Source of the DNA: Anseranas semipalmata
Lineage: Eukaryota > Chordata > Aves > Anseriformes > Anseranatidae
Assembly: GCA_013399115.1 (NCBI GenBank)
Contig: VXAA01000168.1
Coordinates: 86,252 to 150,251, forward strand
DNA: 64,000 nt
Direction of reading: 5' to 3'
The position numbers were made by a program, and so were the translations under genes. A model generated the notes under the pieces. The model saw nothing but the letters and a program-made list of their open reading frames with translations. It had not been told where the DNA came from and ran no database searches. Of the stretch, positions 1 through 12,939 are shown in pieces. Within the stretch, counting starts at the first letter, position 1. Each line of letters opens with the position of its first letter.

Positions 1-1718
1 TGCTGTCTGCCGGAAGCAGTGTTTGGAGAGCGGTCTCACCGGCTTTTGTAAATGTTATCTGCTTCTGGTGAACTGGCAGCCGGCGAGGGTGACGTTCAAA
101 GAAAGCTTGGTGTAGACCTACCCGTGTGAGGGTTTTGTAATAGCAGGTCAGTCTATTAGAAGAGTTTAGCTATTGGCCAGCACCAATGGAAATTCTTAGG
201 AACAAGAATCACAAACCACACAAAGAATTTTTCCTATTTATTCAGGGATTTTTAATTTTTGCTTTGTATTGTGAAGCCTATTCATATCCGTGCTCAATTA
301 CTTAAGCAAATCTAGTCGCAACATGCACCTCCGAAGGGTCAGAGCCGGCGCCCCGAGGAGGAGGAGGCAGCTCCGCAACCCTTCCTCTCCGCCGGGTGCC
401 CTGTTCCCAGGCAGCGTGTGCGCAGGAGGCTGCGTGGGGGCTTGTCCTCCGTGCAACTGCAGCAGGAGGGAGAGGAGGGCTGGCGAAGGGTGAAGAAATA
501 TTCCACTGTGGTGGGAGTAGGGAAGGGAATATAAATTTCTCTTCTGCTGAACGCTGCGTTCTGTCCTGCCAACACCCCTATGCTTAGAGAAGTGAAGAAA
601 GAAAGGTTTAATGGACAATGTCCTTTATTTTAGCTCAGAGCCCGGTGTCTTTTACTTTTGGCATGGAAAAGGTGATGGGCCTTGAAGTTCTCACCGTAAC
701 AGCTGGGGTGAAATTCAGCTGTTCAGCTTCAAACACCTCTTGAGGGAAAAGAGGCATTTTTATGGAACCCTGCAGGAGACAACAGTTGCCCTGGTGTATA
801 TTTTTATATTTCTCTTTGGTGTTAGATACATCAGAAATCGTTGATATGTCCTGTCTATGCCTATAATTTATCTTAATAGGAGCTGAGGACAATTTACTAG
901 ATTGTTTCACTCCAAAAGCTTAAAAGCTAGAGCAGCTCAAAGAGCACTGAAAGCCTGATCTACTTAATTTCCATACTCATACCACGAAGGTGAGGCATAA
1001 CATCCTCCACGGAAACTGGTGCTGGATGGAATGGTAGCCAGTGTGTCTCCATCACCAAGAATTACGAGCTCTTGCAAGATACTTAGTTGTGTGAGGGAGT
1101 TGATTTTATGTCAGTCGCAGTGGGAGCAAGTTTATGGCTAGAAAGACAGGCTGAAATGGTTAGTTTTGGTATTCAGAGCAAATGTTGTATATAATCCAGT
1201 AGAGTTGGTGTGGAGGTGAGGTAACACGCGGTATCTGCCTTTTACGGCAACCTTTAAGTGCTTCAGTGAGGATGCAGTTATTTTTGAAGGCTTCAAGCTG
1301 GACGTGACAAGATCTTAGTTCTGATGACCTCTGGACTGACACATCTGGCAGTCTGTCAGTTACTCCCTTAATTTACCTGGGCTGTTGAAAGGCAAGGAAG
1401 GGAGGATTAAAGGAACCATTTATATTTGGGGTGTCAGCACTGGGACAAAAGTCCCTGTTGTGCTTATGGCAGTTACAGCTCACGGGCTGTGGTGACTCCT
1501 CGGTTACTGACAATGGTTTGGTGCAGGGCAGATGTTGACTACATCATGAAACCCCTTCCCCCCAGTGGGGCAGTTTATCAACCTGGAATTTCTATAAAGG
1601 TCAATACATTCTCATTCAGTAAATTTTTGTGTCTTTTAGTGTAGGCAATTATCTGACATTTTGTTTCAAGAAAATGACCCTTTTTTTTCCCCCTGTGTCT
1701 ATTTATAACTCTTTGAAG
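1..1718. other. Upstream region, no gene recognised
   Basis: No convincing coding exon was seen here. A CpG-rich, purine-rich patch lies at about 315-490 (see the separate entry). The remainder is AT-leaning unique sequence. At its right edge, 1681-1718, is a T/C-rich tract ending in AG. This would serve as the splice acceptor of the exon that carries the 1739 ATG. An in-frame TAA at 1706-1708 closes that reading frame upstream, so 1739 is the first possible start in the frame. Confidence 0.5.
315..490. promoter_or_regulatory. Small CpG-rich patch, possible 5' exon or promoter fragment
   Basis: About a dozen CpG dinucleotides fall within roughly 175 bases, against an AT-leaning background. 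The patch ends in a possible donor (GAAGG followed by GTGAAG at about 489). It lies about 1.2 kb upstream of the putative first coding exon of DIS3L2, so a non-coding first exon or the edge of a CpG island is plausible. No TATA box or other decisive promoter element was seen. Open frames across it on both strands look like by-products of GC-rich sequence. This is inference only. Confidence 0.22.
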
Positions 1719-2435
1719 TCTGGCCCTTTTACTACACTATGGATCCACTGGGGCACGTGAGAAGTACTTCTGCCCAAGGTGCCAAGGAAGGAGTAAGCAA
1801 GCCCGCTGTTCCACAGAAGAACGCTTACGCTAGGCTTGTGCAAAAGCACCACAGCGGCCGATTCCGGTCCTATATGAATCACGTTGCGCAGAAGATGCAG
1901 CTGGAAGAGAGCACCTCCAATGACCACAGCTTGGACCTGGACCCACCCCTGAGGAGAGGACTAGTGAAGGATAACCTGGCCAGGAATGGGCTGAACGTGC
2001 ACAGCTATTCACCAGTCAGAACATCTCACCTGGAACAGCCCATGCCTGGAGGATTTGAGAACGATAAACACCAAGCCTTTCTCAACAGATGTCCTCACAG
2101 AAGAAATGCCAGTGCTAACCCAGAAGGAGACTTGGAGGTGGAGGAAGACTACTATGTGCCTCAGCATGGAGCTGCAGCTGACTTGTTAAATATGAGTGAT
2201 GCCCTGGGTGGGAGAGTGTCGACCAACCTGAGGCACAGTGCAGCTCTGCAGAAGTCTTCTGGTTCTGATGAAAAGGATGAGGAGGACACGTGGAGGAAGA
2301 AACATAAGAAACGAGGCAGGTGTCCTGCCAACACAGATACAGCAGCTGGACACTTGTTGATGGAGCAGTCTGGTGGGGATGTGCTGGCAGCAAATGCCAG
2401 GAAAACCAGTCACTTGTCTTCAGGTCAAGTCCATG
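1719..2435 (+). CDS. DIS3L2: Putative N-terminal extension exon of DIS3L2
   Basis: The coding part starts at ATG 1739, which has A at -3 and G at +4 (strong Kozak context). It runs 232 codons plus one base to the donor ATG/GTGAGT at 2435/2436. A pyrimidine-rich tract and AG at 1717-1718 give a plausible acceptor. The frame stays open only 18 codons past the donor. The split codon (G plus GT of the 19775 exon) gives Gly, and the frame continues into DIS3L2. No known domain is recognised. Visible features are a basic/aromatic stretch at residues 28-50 (NAYARLVQKHHSGRFRSYMN), acidic patches at about 131-137 and 176-183, and a basic cluster RKKHKKRGR at about 186-194 that could be nuclear-localising or RNA-binding. 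The region looks largely disordered. The human and mouse DIS3L2 proteins I know start 268 residues later. Alternative: an exon of a different upstream transcript. A second donor, CAG/GTCAAG at 2423/2424, keeps the same phase. Confidence 0.6.
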
Positions 2436-5400
2436 GTGAGTTCAATCTAATGACCTGTTTGGTCCCTTTGCTGCAATTACCCTGGAATTGAATGTGATGT
2501 TTTAGTCATGAGTGAGTTAACATGAGCCGGTTCTACTCTGTCCAAGTTAGTCAGCCCTTAGATACCTGTGGGTGGCTTTGTCCGGGTTTACAAGTAAGCC
2601 ATACTGTACGTGCAAATGGCTTCGTGTGGAGCCAGCTTGGTGCTGGCAGGACCTAGTCCCCTGGCATGAGCTCTGTGAATGTGGCTGTGCTGCTTCCAGG
2701 ACCAGCTCAGGACTAGGAGAGCCCAATTTCTGTGGTGTAGTCCAAATTAATAAGACTGCTGGATCTGAGCTGGCTCGAGGCAAAGTCACGGTTCCCTCTG
2801 CATTGCCTCATTGGATCTGGAGTGCTGGTTAGCCTTTGCAGAGCGTCCAAGTCTGTCTAATACTCAGGGGCTAAGATTCCTGTATATATCTAATTCCTGA
2901 TACAGAGTGTTGACTTTAGTAAATTTTACTGTTAGTGACAAAGAGAATACATCTTGCAGTAGTACAACAAATGCCTCTTAAATGCAATGGTTGGGGCAAA
3001 AAGCCAACTTACGGAGATAAATAAAATTCTTTTTTTAAAAAAAAACCCACAGCATTAACAAGCAACCAAAGCCAGGCAGTTTAAATTTGATCTCCTGATA
3101 TAATGGGTTAAAACTTCCTCTGAATGATATTTATGGTGAAATACTTGGATAGCCTGATCTTAAAAACTGCTACTGGAGGAACTCATAAATGTCACTGCAT
3201 TAAATCCTCTGTAACAAGTAGAAGAGATCAATTTCTCAGCTGGGTATGAGGGGCCTGAGGTCTGTCACAACTTTTGGATTGGAAATCAAGTAACTGTTTT
3301 AACTGAATCACTTGCAAAACTGTGCCCTATCAGTCAAGAGTGGCAAGTAATATGCTTTTTACAGGGCTTGCTGTGTTTTTCGAGGCTGTGACAGTAGAAT
3401 TATGTGCTAGATTATGTGCTAAAGTTGGTAAACTTTCATGAGTTCTTGCGAGACAGATTATAATTAGAGATTTAACACAAGCAGATTGTTAATATTTATA
3501 GAAGAGCCCGATTTTGGGGGAGCTTTTTTGTCTGACTGTAATACTTCTGTATTTATTATGCTAGCCTGTTATAAAAGACTTTACTGCCTTTTACCCTTCA
3601 GGGAACTAGTAGCTTTGGGAGAGCAGGGAAGAGCAGCTAACAGAAATTCCATGCTAGTGTTAGTTTAGACTAGCTAGTTTGTTAGTGTTAGGTGCTGCAC
3701 TTTACAGAACTTGAATGTGACACTGTGCAAGCTAATTGCATGGGTACGGCAGGAGGCCTGAAACGTGGTCCTGGAGCCGTCCAAGCCGATCTAAATCAGG
3801 GCTGCTGTGGGTCTGGGCTGCCTTTCCCTTCTCTTCCTTCTGCTGGTTCAGGGAATCAAACCCAGCAGAAAACAACCTACCAGAAGAACAGTAAATAGCT
3901 TCTGCTGTAAAGCTTGCATGCTGGTTGCACAGGCTTTCACTTGCGTGACATTAAGGCACCTTGCCTGGAGTATCACCCTAATGGCAAGGGTTTAGGCACC
4001 TCTGTCCAGCCCTTCTCACTGCTGCGAGAGCGATGTTGCTGCAGCCACTCCAAGCTAGATAGACAGGCTGCTTCCTGGAGACAGCCTTGCTTAGATGCTG
4101 CAGCTTTGAGACATGTCCTGAGGCTCATCTGGTGTTTTCTTTAGTCCTCATCCAAAGCCGAGCCTGGCCCCTGGAGACAGTGTCAGGTTCTCTTGGGCCC
4201 TCTTGCAGTAAATGCAAGGGCTTGTTTCCAACTCGTCGCCAGATGTTGGGGCAGTAATCCGTGGTGAGAAGTTCTGCAGGAATATATACTGTAAATCTCA
4301 CCAGCAACAATATTTTATATTTTTAGTGTTCTCACCACCCTGAAGGATCAAGGTAAACTTCTAAAAGAGTGTTTTAGACTCTGAAAGCTGGCCTGAATCA
4401 ATAAGTGTATACGATATGGCATGTCTTTCATGGATTCATTCTGTTCATGGAGCAAACCTCAGCAGTTTGTGCATTGTTTTCTGTGATTCTTTGAAGCTGG
4501 TTTGGTATTTGTATCTTTCTGCTGTGGGAGAAGTGTGATGTTATCAACCCTTCCTACCCCTCCTGGGAAGCCCCTCTGGTATTAAGAAAACGAAAACACC
4601 TGTCTAAAGAGGAAGTGTAAAAAATATTTAAGTGGATTAGAAAGGCTACCCACCACAAGTGGAGGGATCCCAAGTTTTAAGGAAGTGCATTTGTAAAAAG
4701 CCTGTTAAGTGAGAAGTCCAGGAGACTTTCAGTTGTAACTGTGGAAACAATAGGTGCCTACGAGGATTTTAGTCTAAAAGTAACCTGGCTTTCAAAAGTA
4801 AGCACCTGCAGTTCCCTCCTGCTTTCTTGGGAGTGAGGTTTACAGACCCTTTTGAAAACTAGTTATTTATTTAGAAGCTTACTATAGAGACCGAGAGCAG
4901 AAAATGTTGGACCTCATGTTTGACCTCCCAGGTGGAAAACTCACACTGTGGTGAAGATTACTGGAAAATTGTTTGCTTAAGTGACACCCTTCCTTTTCTT
5001 CCCCTTGCATGCCTTCCGAGCCACCCTCCTGTGTAGTTGAGACTGGTTGCACTCCAGAACACTTGCAGGGACACGAAAACAGTTTCCTGGGAAGGAAAGA
5101 GATAGGAAAAAATATATGTAATTTGATTCAGAGAAGTGTCTTTTCTTCTGTTCAGTTTGAGTATATTTTAGTGCACTCATTTAAGTGAAATAAAGGCTTT
5201 ATGCAAGCGCTTTGGTATAAGATCTCACACATCACAGTACCAGATTAATATTTTCCCACTTCAAAGCTCGTCCTTTTCTCTTGATGCTGATATAAGTCAT
5301 ATTATTTTGCATAGGCAGGTGTCTGGTTTGATCAGTTTAAATCAAGGCTTGTGAAACTCCGGTGGCAAGAATTGCTTCTGTCATAGCAGTGAGGCGTATC

Positions 5401-8400
5401 ACCTTTTCAGTAGTGACATTTCCTCACAAATTAACTCTGCTCAGGCTGTAGTAGGCTTACCAAAAGGCTCTTTGAGCTAATCTCAAAGCCATGCATCTCT
5501 CTTTATATTGCTTTGTTTCATTGTCCTCTTCTTAACTGCTCTTCAGCTCAGGTTTAGCCATGGCCTAAAACCGAAAGTGCTAAAATTTGAGGAGGAAGGC
5601 TGACAAAAAAACCCCTTTGAGTGCTCCAGAGCAGGCTCTGGGCAGCAAGGGGCAGGTCCCTGTTGATGTCCTTTCAGAGGTATAGCAGTTCTTGCAGCCT
5701 CGGGGAAAAGCAGAGTGGTTTGTGCAGCCCCAAACAAGCGTCCCCGAACCCTGGAGCTCACTGCCAGTGGTGTCTTGCTGTCTGTGGGAAGCACTGGGGA
5801 GCCCTGGTAGTGGTCTGCTAATGCCAACACAGCCTTGTCTACATGGAGGAAAACCACTGGGGTATAAACTGATCAAAATTGCTCACTGGCTCTTCCAAAT
5901 GGAGCTTGTCTTGTTTACGATTCACCCGCTATTTTTCTCCACTACCCCAGGAGCTAAGCCCAGGAGACTGCATCTGGAGGGCTGCTTTACAAGAGGAGCT
6001 AATTTTAAATTGCACATAGGTTTATTGTTTGTCATGATTGCCTTTGTCATTCTGTACTGTCAGGCCCCGAGCCCTGTCTTGGGGGATAGAAATAATTTTA
6101 TAGCAGGCAATTAGGAGGCTGACCATGGCAGTCTCTTCTGGTGTTCCACATAGTACCCGTTTTTACTAAGTATTGGTCTGTCAGTGACTTGTCCAGTTGT
6201 ACTGACATATTACCCTTAAAAAGTAATGAATGATAGATGAAAAGGCTGACTTGGGAGCTCTGGCTTTGTGTGAACTTGAGGAGCAACATGTTTAAGCCTT
6301 GAAAATAGCACTGTACTGGTGTGATCTGTAATTAGCGAGTGGAACCTGCCACTTATCAGTAAAGATTCTTTGTCACAGCGGCTGAAACATCCTGTTGCTC
6401 ATGAGGCTGGTTCCTTCTGCACTGGGTCTGCTGTTTTTTCTTCAAATCTTTTTTTTTCCCTTCACCTTCTCTGGTGCTCAATAGGTTGTTTCCCAGCTGT
6501 TCATTTGGGATACAGTCTTAGAGATGCATCACACACACACACTTCTATAATTGCTGTAAGATGTTTAATTGCTTAGAGCTGATTGAAAACAAAGCATACT
6601 GGAGGCTTTGTAAAATCCCAAAAGAGCTGTGTGGGATGAAACAAGAAATACAGATTGAAACAGCACACTAAAATGCATATGGGCATCTCTGTCCCTTGCT
6701 TTCTCCTCTGTTCAGAGAAATTCAGGATCCATCCTCTCTCCTATATGGCCAATTTATTTTTTCCTCAGTTAAGAGATGTTTCTACTGTGACAGTATTTCC
6801 CTTGCCTGCTTTCCTGCCTGTGGGGCTTTCATCAGAAAGTCCTGCTGAGCTCTCACTGGCTTTGTAGTTTTTAACTCTGTACCAAGAACTAATCTTTGTT
6901 CTTTCTGGGGGCTTTTCCACCTCTCCCTGCCCCCAGCTCCCCGGGGTTGTGCAGAGATTTAATGTAGGTTGTCACCATCTGGTTTCTCCAAAGAGCTTTG
7001 CAGTTGAGAGCGCTGAGTCTGAACAACCCTCCGTTGTCCCTTGTCTGAAACATGTGACACAGCTGTGAGGCTGCACATTGGAGTCACTGTACGGGATCAG
7101 CAGCCTCAGACTTTGTGAAGATGAAGCTGCATATAGGCACATTCCACAGATCGTTGCTCCTTTCTTCGCGGCTATAGCCTCTGCGAGCATAATTGCCATG
7201 AAGCCTCCTGTTCTGAAGTTTCTTAAACCATAATAAAGCAGAAAATCATCCTAAAATGTCATTTTAAATTATGATGCTTTTAGATTTTCATCTAATACAA
7301 TTTCCCTGCCAATTTTTTCCCTAGATCTCCAATCCTTTAGGGTCTTTGGGTGTTAAAATTTCCCTAACAAAAAGTTTCCTTAACAAAAAGTCTTTCATGA
7401 AGTCCCCAGGGTTGTTTTCTGTTTTTTGATCAAAGGCTCTAAGGGTTTTCCCACTTCAATCCAGCGTTAGTCATCAAAATCTCTTTTCAGACAGACTACT
7501 GCATGATGTTTCTGTCAAAAGAGCTTAAAACCCCCTTTTCCTTGAGGACAGAAGTACTAACTCTTTCTACAGCATCTGTCTGTCACATGCTAGTAGCTGG
7601 GATTCGCATGGCTGCTAAGTGAAGCTTCATCTCCAATACCTGCGATGTATCACTTTATCGGTAAGTAGTTTAGACCAAGCTGTGTGTTTTAGTTGGGGCA
7701 GCAAGGTTGTGGTTGCTTTTCAAGTACGTGTGTTCCTCAGCCTGTTTGTGGGGGAATGTTGCTGTTAGTCTGCTGGAAAGTCTAACAAATCAAACATCTG
7801 CATAAGAGAAGTGTTCCCCATATGTGGGGTGCAGTGTGATCTTTGGGAACACCATCTCCCAACCACACTCGATTTCAAAGGATGTCAGGAGCTACAATAC
7901 CTGAGAGCGGGGTGGCTTTATTGGTGCAGAAAGCTTGGGTGGAACAGAATGCTTGTGCTCCTTGAAGGCTGATTGCTGTGAAACAGGTTCAGATTTTGTA
8001 GGGCTGGATATATACTCTCCACCTGTATCTGCAGACGTCCTCCTTGGGAAGAACACCGCCAACAACTTTGCCAGGTAGCCTCCTGAGGCTGCTCTCGCTA
8101 AAAGCTTCACAGGTTTATGATGTGGTGGAGATACCTTGCCCTTCTGTCAGTGTCAGCATGCCCCCTGAGCAGAAACAGACTACTCCTGGGCAGCAACATG
8201 CTTCGTCTGAAACAGTGCAAGATTTCTATGGCCCATTCTGATTTATCATTTGTCTGACACTTGGCATTTATTTGCCCAGTCTGATACTTAACCAACTTGG
8301 GCAGCTTCCACAGAGGAGTGTCTCTGGCAAACAGGCTGGTGTTTAGCATCACAGCTTTAAAAAACAATTGTTGCTGTTGGATGGAGTTGTGTTTGTGGCT

Positions 8401-9939
8401 GCAACCCTGACATTTGAAAGGTTCAGCAGAAGGAAAGGAAATGTCCTGGAATGGCTTTCCTGCATGTTTGATGGGCACAGCTGATCAAGAAATACCAGGC
8501 TTAATAAGATGGCAAAATCGCAGGGATTTTCTTTCCGTCATACACTGAAGAAAATTTTGTATTTGCCTTTGTTTCTCTGGGGGAGCTCTGAAGGAAGAAC
8601 CATAGCTTCTGCTTTTCCCTTCTTGTAAGGCAAATTTAAGATTATGTTAGTTCTTAGTGGCGAGCCTTCCAGTTCTTGTGTGGAGAAATTCAGTGCTTAA
8701 GAATGCTGCTATCTCCCTATCTGGCACCAGTAAATGTGAGCCAGCGATGTAGTAAAGGCCACAGAATCAGCTCAATAAATGGAGAATGTCAGTTGCTGTG
8801 GAAATCTTTTAAGTGTAGCTAATCTTGCCAAGTCCAATGTAACATTGGGCTGATGTTAATCATAGTAATAAGATATGGGAGAGGAGGGAAAGCTGGATTT
8901 ACTGTATGGCCCCATCTGAGAAACACTTGAAAAATAGGATGCTCCTTTCTCTAATGGTTCAGCAGCGTCATCGCGAACATAAATTTCTGTGTTGCTTTGA
9001 TAGAAAAAATGTTGCATTCCTGAAGCTTGTGCAACTAGTGTTTTTGGCTAACATCAGCTGTAGTATGTGAGTTAATATCTGATGTATCCTCTCCTGGGGA
9101 GATGAGATCCTGCCTTGCAGTGACTGTGGTTTTGGTATGTGATCTAATACCCATCGTCCATGCCCATCACCAGAGCCCTGAGCACGCCGTGGTGCAGCGG
9201 GACCGAGTTCTGTGGCAGAAGCCCTTGCGTTTGGCAACAAAGCTTTTATCTCCCCAAGGCAGCATCCTTCACATGCCAGTGCTCATGGGAAGGTGTTCAT
9301 CAGTGGAAATGCTTGCTACTGTTAACTGGCTTTTTTTTTAAAACTGTTTTTCCTTCTTTAGCTCCAATCTCTGAAGTTAGGCCTCCATTGTGTAGCTCAG
9401 GTTACTAGGCCTGTCAGCGTGATATCAGTCCCAGAAAAAAACAGTAGGCTAGTTCAAGAATTGATTTTAAATTTTAATTAGTTTTAAATCTGCTATGTGG
9501 CTTGTCATCAATTTATGTAACCAAGGTTCTGTTGAGTTCCCTCAGTATCAGTTTCTTATGAGATGGAGTTTGTTAAAATCACAGCACGTGTGTAATGGCT
9601 TAAAAGCTGTTAAGCTGAACTAATTAACAATTCTCAATTTATAGCTGCATTTACCAACAGTGGTGGCTGGTTCCTACAGTGTCACGTTCTGTCCCGTGCT
9701 GTTTGATACTTGTGTCGATAATCGGGAAGAAAACATGGAAATATGGCTGAAAGTTTCTTTGGACGAGCTGGAGACTGCAGGGAGCATTGAGTGATGGGGG
9801 CAGTTACTGGCAGCCGTCTGGATCTCTTGGTGGATTGGGAACAGGCAAAACAAAATCCATTTCCCGGGCCTGCGCAGAGCCACGCAAGCAGTGTGAGGAG
9901 CCCAGTGTGGGAAGCAACAGCTTGGAAAAAAGTTTTGAG

Positions 9940-10440
9940 CTTTTGATGGATTAATCAGCTGAACATCCCCCTCCTGTGAAATGTGGCCAAAAGGGTAATG
10001 TATGAGCATGGGAATTGCAAGATGGAGCATGGGCTGCGTGTGTCTTTGGCACGGCGGCAGCGGCAGCTTCTGGAGTATTGTATCCTGTGGCGATGCCCTC
10101 TGTTCAGGGAGGACGGTGATGAATTGATGAATACTCGGAGGAGGGCCACAAGGAAGATTAAAACACTGGGATCATGAGGGAATGATGTGAGGAACCCCGC
10201 TCTACTTATCAAAGAGATGCTTGGGGGAAGGGAGCTTTCAGTAAATTGCCTACATGGGGAACAGATGTTCAATAATAGGCTACTCAGTTGAGCGGATTAT
10301 GATATAATGCATTTGAGGCTAAACAAATCCAGGCTTGAAATAAAGCACAATTTAGCAGTGAGGGTAAATGACCACTGGAACAGTTTTACCAAGGCTTGTG
10401 GTATGTGGGCTGTTACTGGCACTTTTAAAAGCCTTGGTAA
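9940..10440 (+). mobile_element. Decayed CR1/L3-like LINE, 3' part, plus strand
   Basis: Several blocks line up in order with the 3' half of the CR1/L3 LINE coding region. One block at about 10063-10165 reads like the LINE stretch 'ctggagtattgt...', followed by a 'gagggccacaaggaagatt' block (reverse-transcriptase C-terminal part). Another at about 10318-10385 ends in 'gtgagggtaaatgaccactggaacag', the hallmark near the LINE 3' end. Stops and indels are scattered throughout, so it is an old, inactive copy. Whether it is CR1 or the related L3 group cannot be settled by eye. The ends are approximate. Confidence 0.72.
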
Positions 10441-12238
10441 CAAATTCTACCCCCCATCCCGAAGTATGCTGCAGTTCAAACAGGAGTTAATTCAGAAAGC
10501 TCTGTCCTCTGCTATCGATGAGGTCAGCCAGCCCCACACCCCAAAAAGCTCTGGCCTGTTGGTCAGGTAGTCTGAAATGTCGTCTTTACCTTGAGTAGCG
10601 AGGCAGGACGGATGCTTTGTAGCAGGCGTCAGCAGCTAATTGCGATTCCTCTGCAGGCTGTGGTTGCTGCAGGGCTCTTGCTGCTGCCCAGCTCTCTGAC
10701 CACTGCTTGTGCCCCCTGTCCTGCGTGCTGGGGGCCATCTCTTGCCCTCCCACCTCATGCCCCTGTTACCTAGCCCCGCGACATGCTGTGGGACGCATGT
10801 CCCTAACTCCCTCTTGTGGGGAAATCCAGGCTATGGAGAGCTGAAACTTGGCTGGGGCAGGATGGAAAAGAAAATGTTGGGATCCACTGCATAAAATAAT
10901 GTCTTCTGTGACAAAAATAAAAAATTCCAGGGTGCTGAAGGAAAATGTTAACATTAGCAGCTGTAGCCCACAGATGTATGGGGCAGGTCATGCCTTGGAG
11001 ACTATTTCAGGCTTTCTATAGATAAAAGCTGGCAGCAATAATGCATTTTGTTCAGTTTGTATGTTTTTAAGCATTTTTTCCTGCCACAGCACTAAGGGCT
11101 ATGAACTATGTACCTAATACATTGAATGGGCAGCATGCGGAACGGTTCTTCAGCAGGTTGTCTTATTCTGCAGCACATATGGTAACCTTGGGATATGTAT
11201 GAATCTGAAAGCAGTTCTTTCATTTCTTCAGCCGTTAACATCTTCTAGTATGTTAACACCTCCTGTCAGGTGCCTTTCAAAGCCTCTTGACTTCCTCTGA
11301 TCTTCGAGTAGCTTGCTTGAAGCCCAGAGAAATCAAAGAGAGAACTTCCGCAATATTATGTTTTCTAAGTGTTTTTTCTTGAAGTGTTGAACAAGCCTGT
11401 TCACATCATAGTTGCTGGATAAAACAAAGAGCCAAATGTTTTGTGGAAGACGATTTGGGCGAAGGGAAGGACGGGGGGCTGTGGAAGCAGCCCTGACCCA
11501 CATCCCGAGGCAGGAGAGGAAGCCTGGAGGAGTGCAGTCATCAGGCGGAGTAGGTGGTTGGGAGGTCACGAGCAGGGTGGAGCAGGTTCACAGAGAGTCT
11601 TGAAAACCAGAAGAGCTGTATCCCCTCCCTGACAACGCTGCTGAGCTGCTGCACGCAGCTGGAGCACAGTAACTATTTTGATAAACTTTTAGTCTATTGC
11701 TACTAAATGAGTTTCGTCACCAACCCCCAGTTCAGAGCCTGGAATGGTATCTTTGGCTCTTGCACTCATAGTATTCCTACAACACAAACCTTGCTGAGGA
11801 ATTGAATAAAGCTGCAATTACTGTCTGAGTTACTGAAGTCAAAATCTTACAGGCATGAGGATGCTTGGAAATGTTTTGCAGGAAGAAGCATGGTGTTGCG
11901 GGCACATGATCTTGGCGGTCGGGAGCAGTTTCCACAGCATTGTTTTGTGCAGCAGAAAGATTCCATCGTGCATTTTTCTTCATTTTTTTTTTTCAGAAAG
12001 TAGGCCCTTTCAGAAAGCCAAAGTCAGCAAGAACGTTTTTCATTTTTCCTAGGTCCATATTGAAATCTAAGGGCATGCAACACAACAGCTGCAACTAACC
12101 ACATGCGGCTTAAAGCAGGAGAGCGGTGGCAACACGCGCTTCCCACCACAAAGTGCTGAGCTGGGCATGAGTCTGGAATTGTGCTTCTGTCTCTGCTCTT
12201 GACTTTCCTATGTATCCATGGACATGCCACTTCATTTT

Positions 12239-12285
12239 NNNNNNNNNNNNNNNNNNNNNNNNNNNNNNNNNNNNNNNNNNNNNNN
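12239..12285. other. Assembly gap (47 N)
   Basis: A run of 47 unknown bases sits inside a T-rich stretch (TTTT before, TTTTTTT after). The flanking T runs suggest a homopolymer that the assembly could not resolve, so the true length is unknown. Open reading frames drawn across it are meaningless. Confidence 0.98.
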
Positions 12286-12939
12286 TTTTTTTGCTACCTT
12301 CGTCTCTAAGTGGGGATGTTTCTTCCTCAATGGCATGCTCCAGTGTCTGAATTTTTACAGCCAGCTGCAGTGGTACGGTCGCCTCCAGGAGCAGTTTGTG
12401 GCCCTATGAACTCGGAAGCCATGACAGCCTGTATTTCTCCATCCTGGGGGTCACTGGCTGGGGCTCAGGGTGCCTTTCTGTCCCCCATGGGGGCAGGATC
12501 CCCTTTGTGCGTTTCTCTTGGGCATTCAACTCTTCTGTGCAGACTTTGGCAGACTTTCTGCCAAAAATGTTTGGAGAATAACCTTTTTCAGAGGGGCAGG
12601 ATGGGAACGCTCTCTGGGTTTGTTCCTGGGTGCACAGATGGCTCACAGCTGGACCATGTCCCGGTGCACGAGCGCAGTTGTGCTGGTACACGAGCTGCTG
12701 GCTGGGATGCGCGGTGCTGCTGGTGACCAGTTGGGCTGCTGCTGGAGGAACCAGTTGCTCTGAATCACTTCTGAAATCGTGTTTAAGAGGTGTGTGGACA
12801 GGCTGCCTTACTTTATTTTGATTTGTCTAGACTATGGAAAGTTAACAGCTCAGATTTACGCTGTGGCTGGGCCCCAGTGGCCCATCGTAATGGGTCAATT
12901 AGTGGAAACTGGTGGGCATGGGAGCTAGTCCTGGCAGCC

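Noticed and set aside
8107..8478. 123-codon minus-strand open frame with Cys/His residues
   Set aside because: The Cys and His spacing does not fit a zinc finger, and the rest looks random.
12310..12726. 138-codon open frame next to the assembly gap
   Set aside because: Overlapping frames on both strands and no domain; it is an effect of locally GC-rich sequence.
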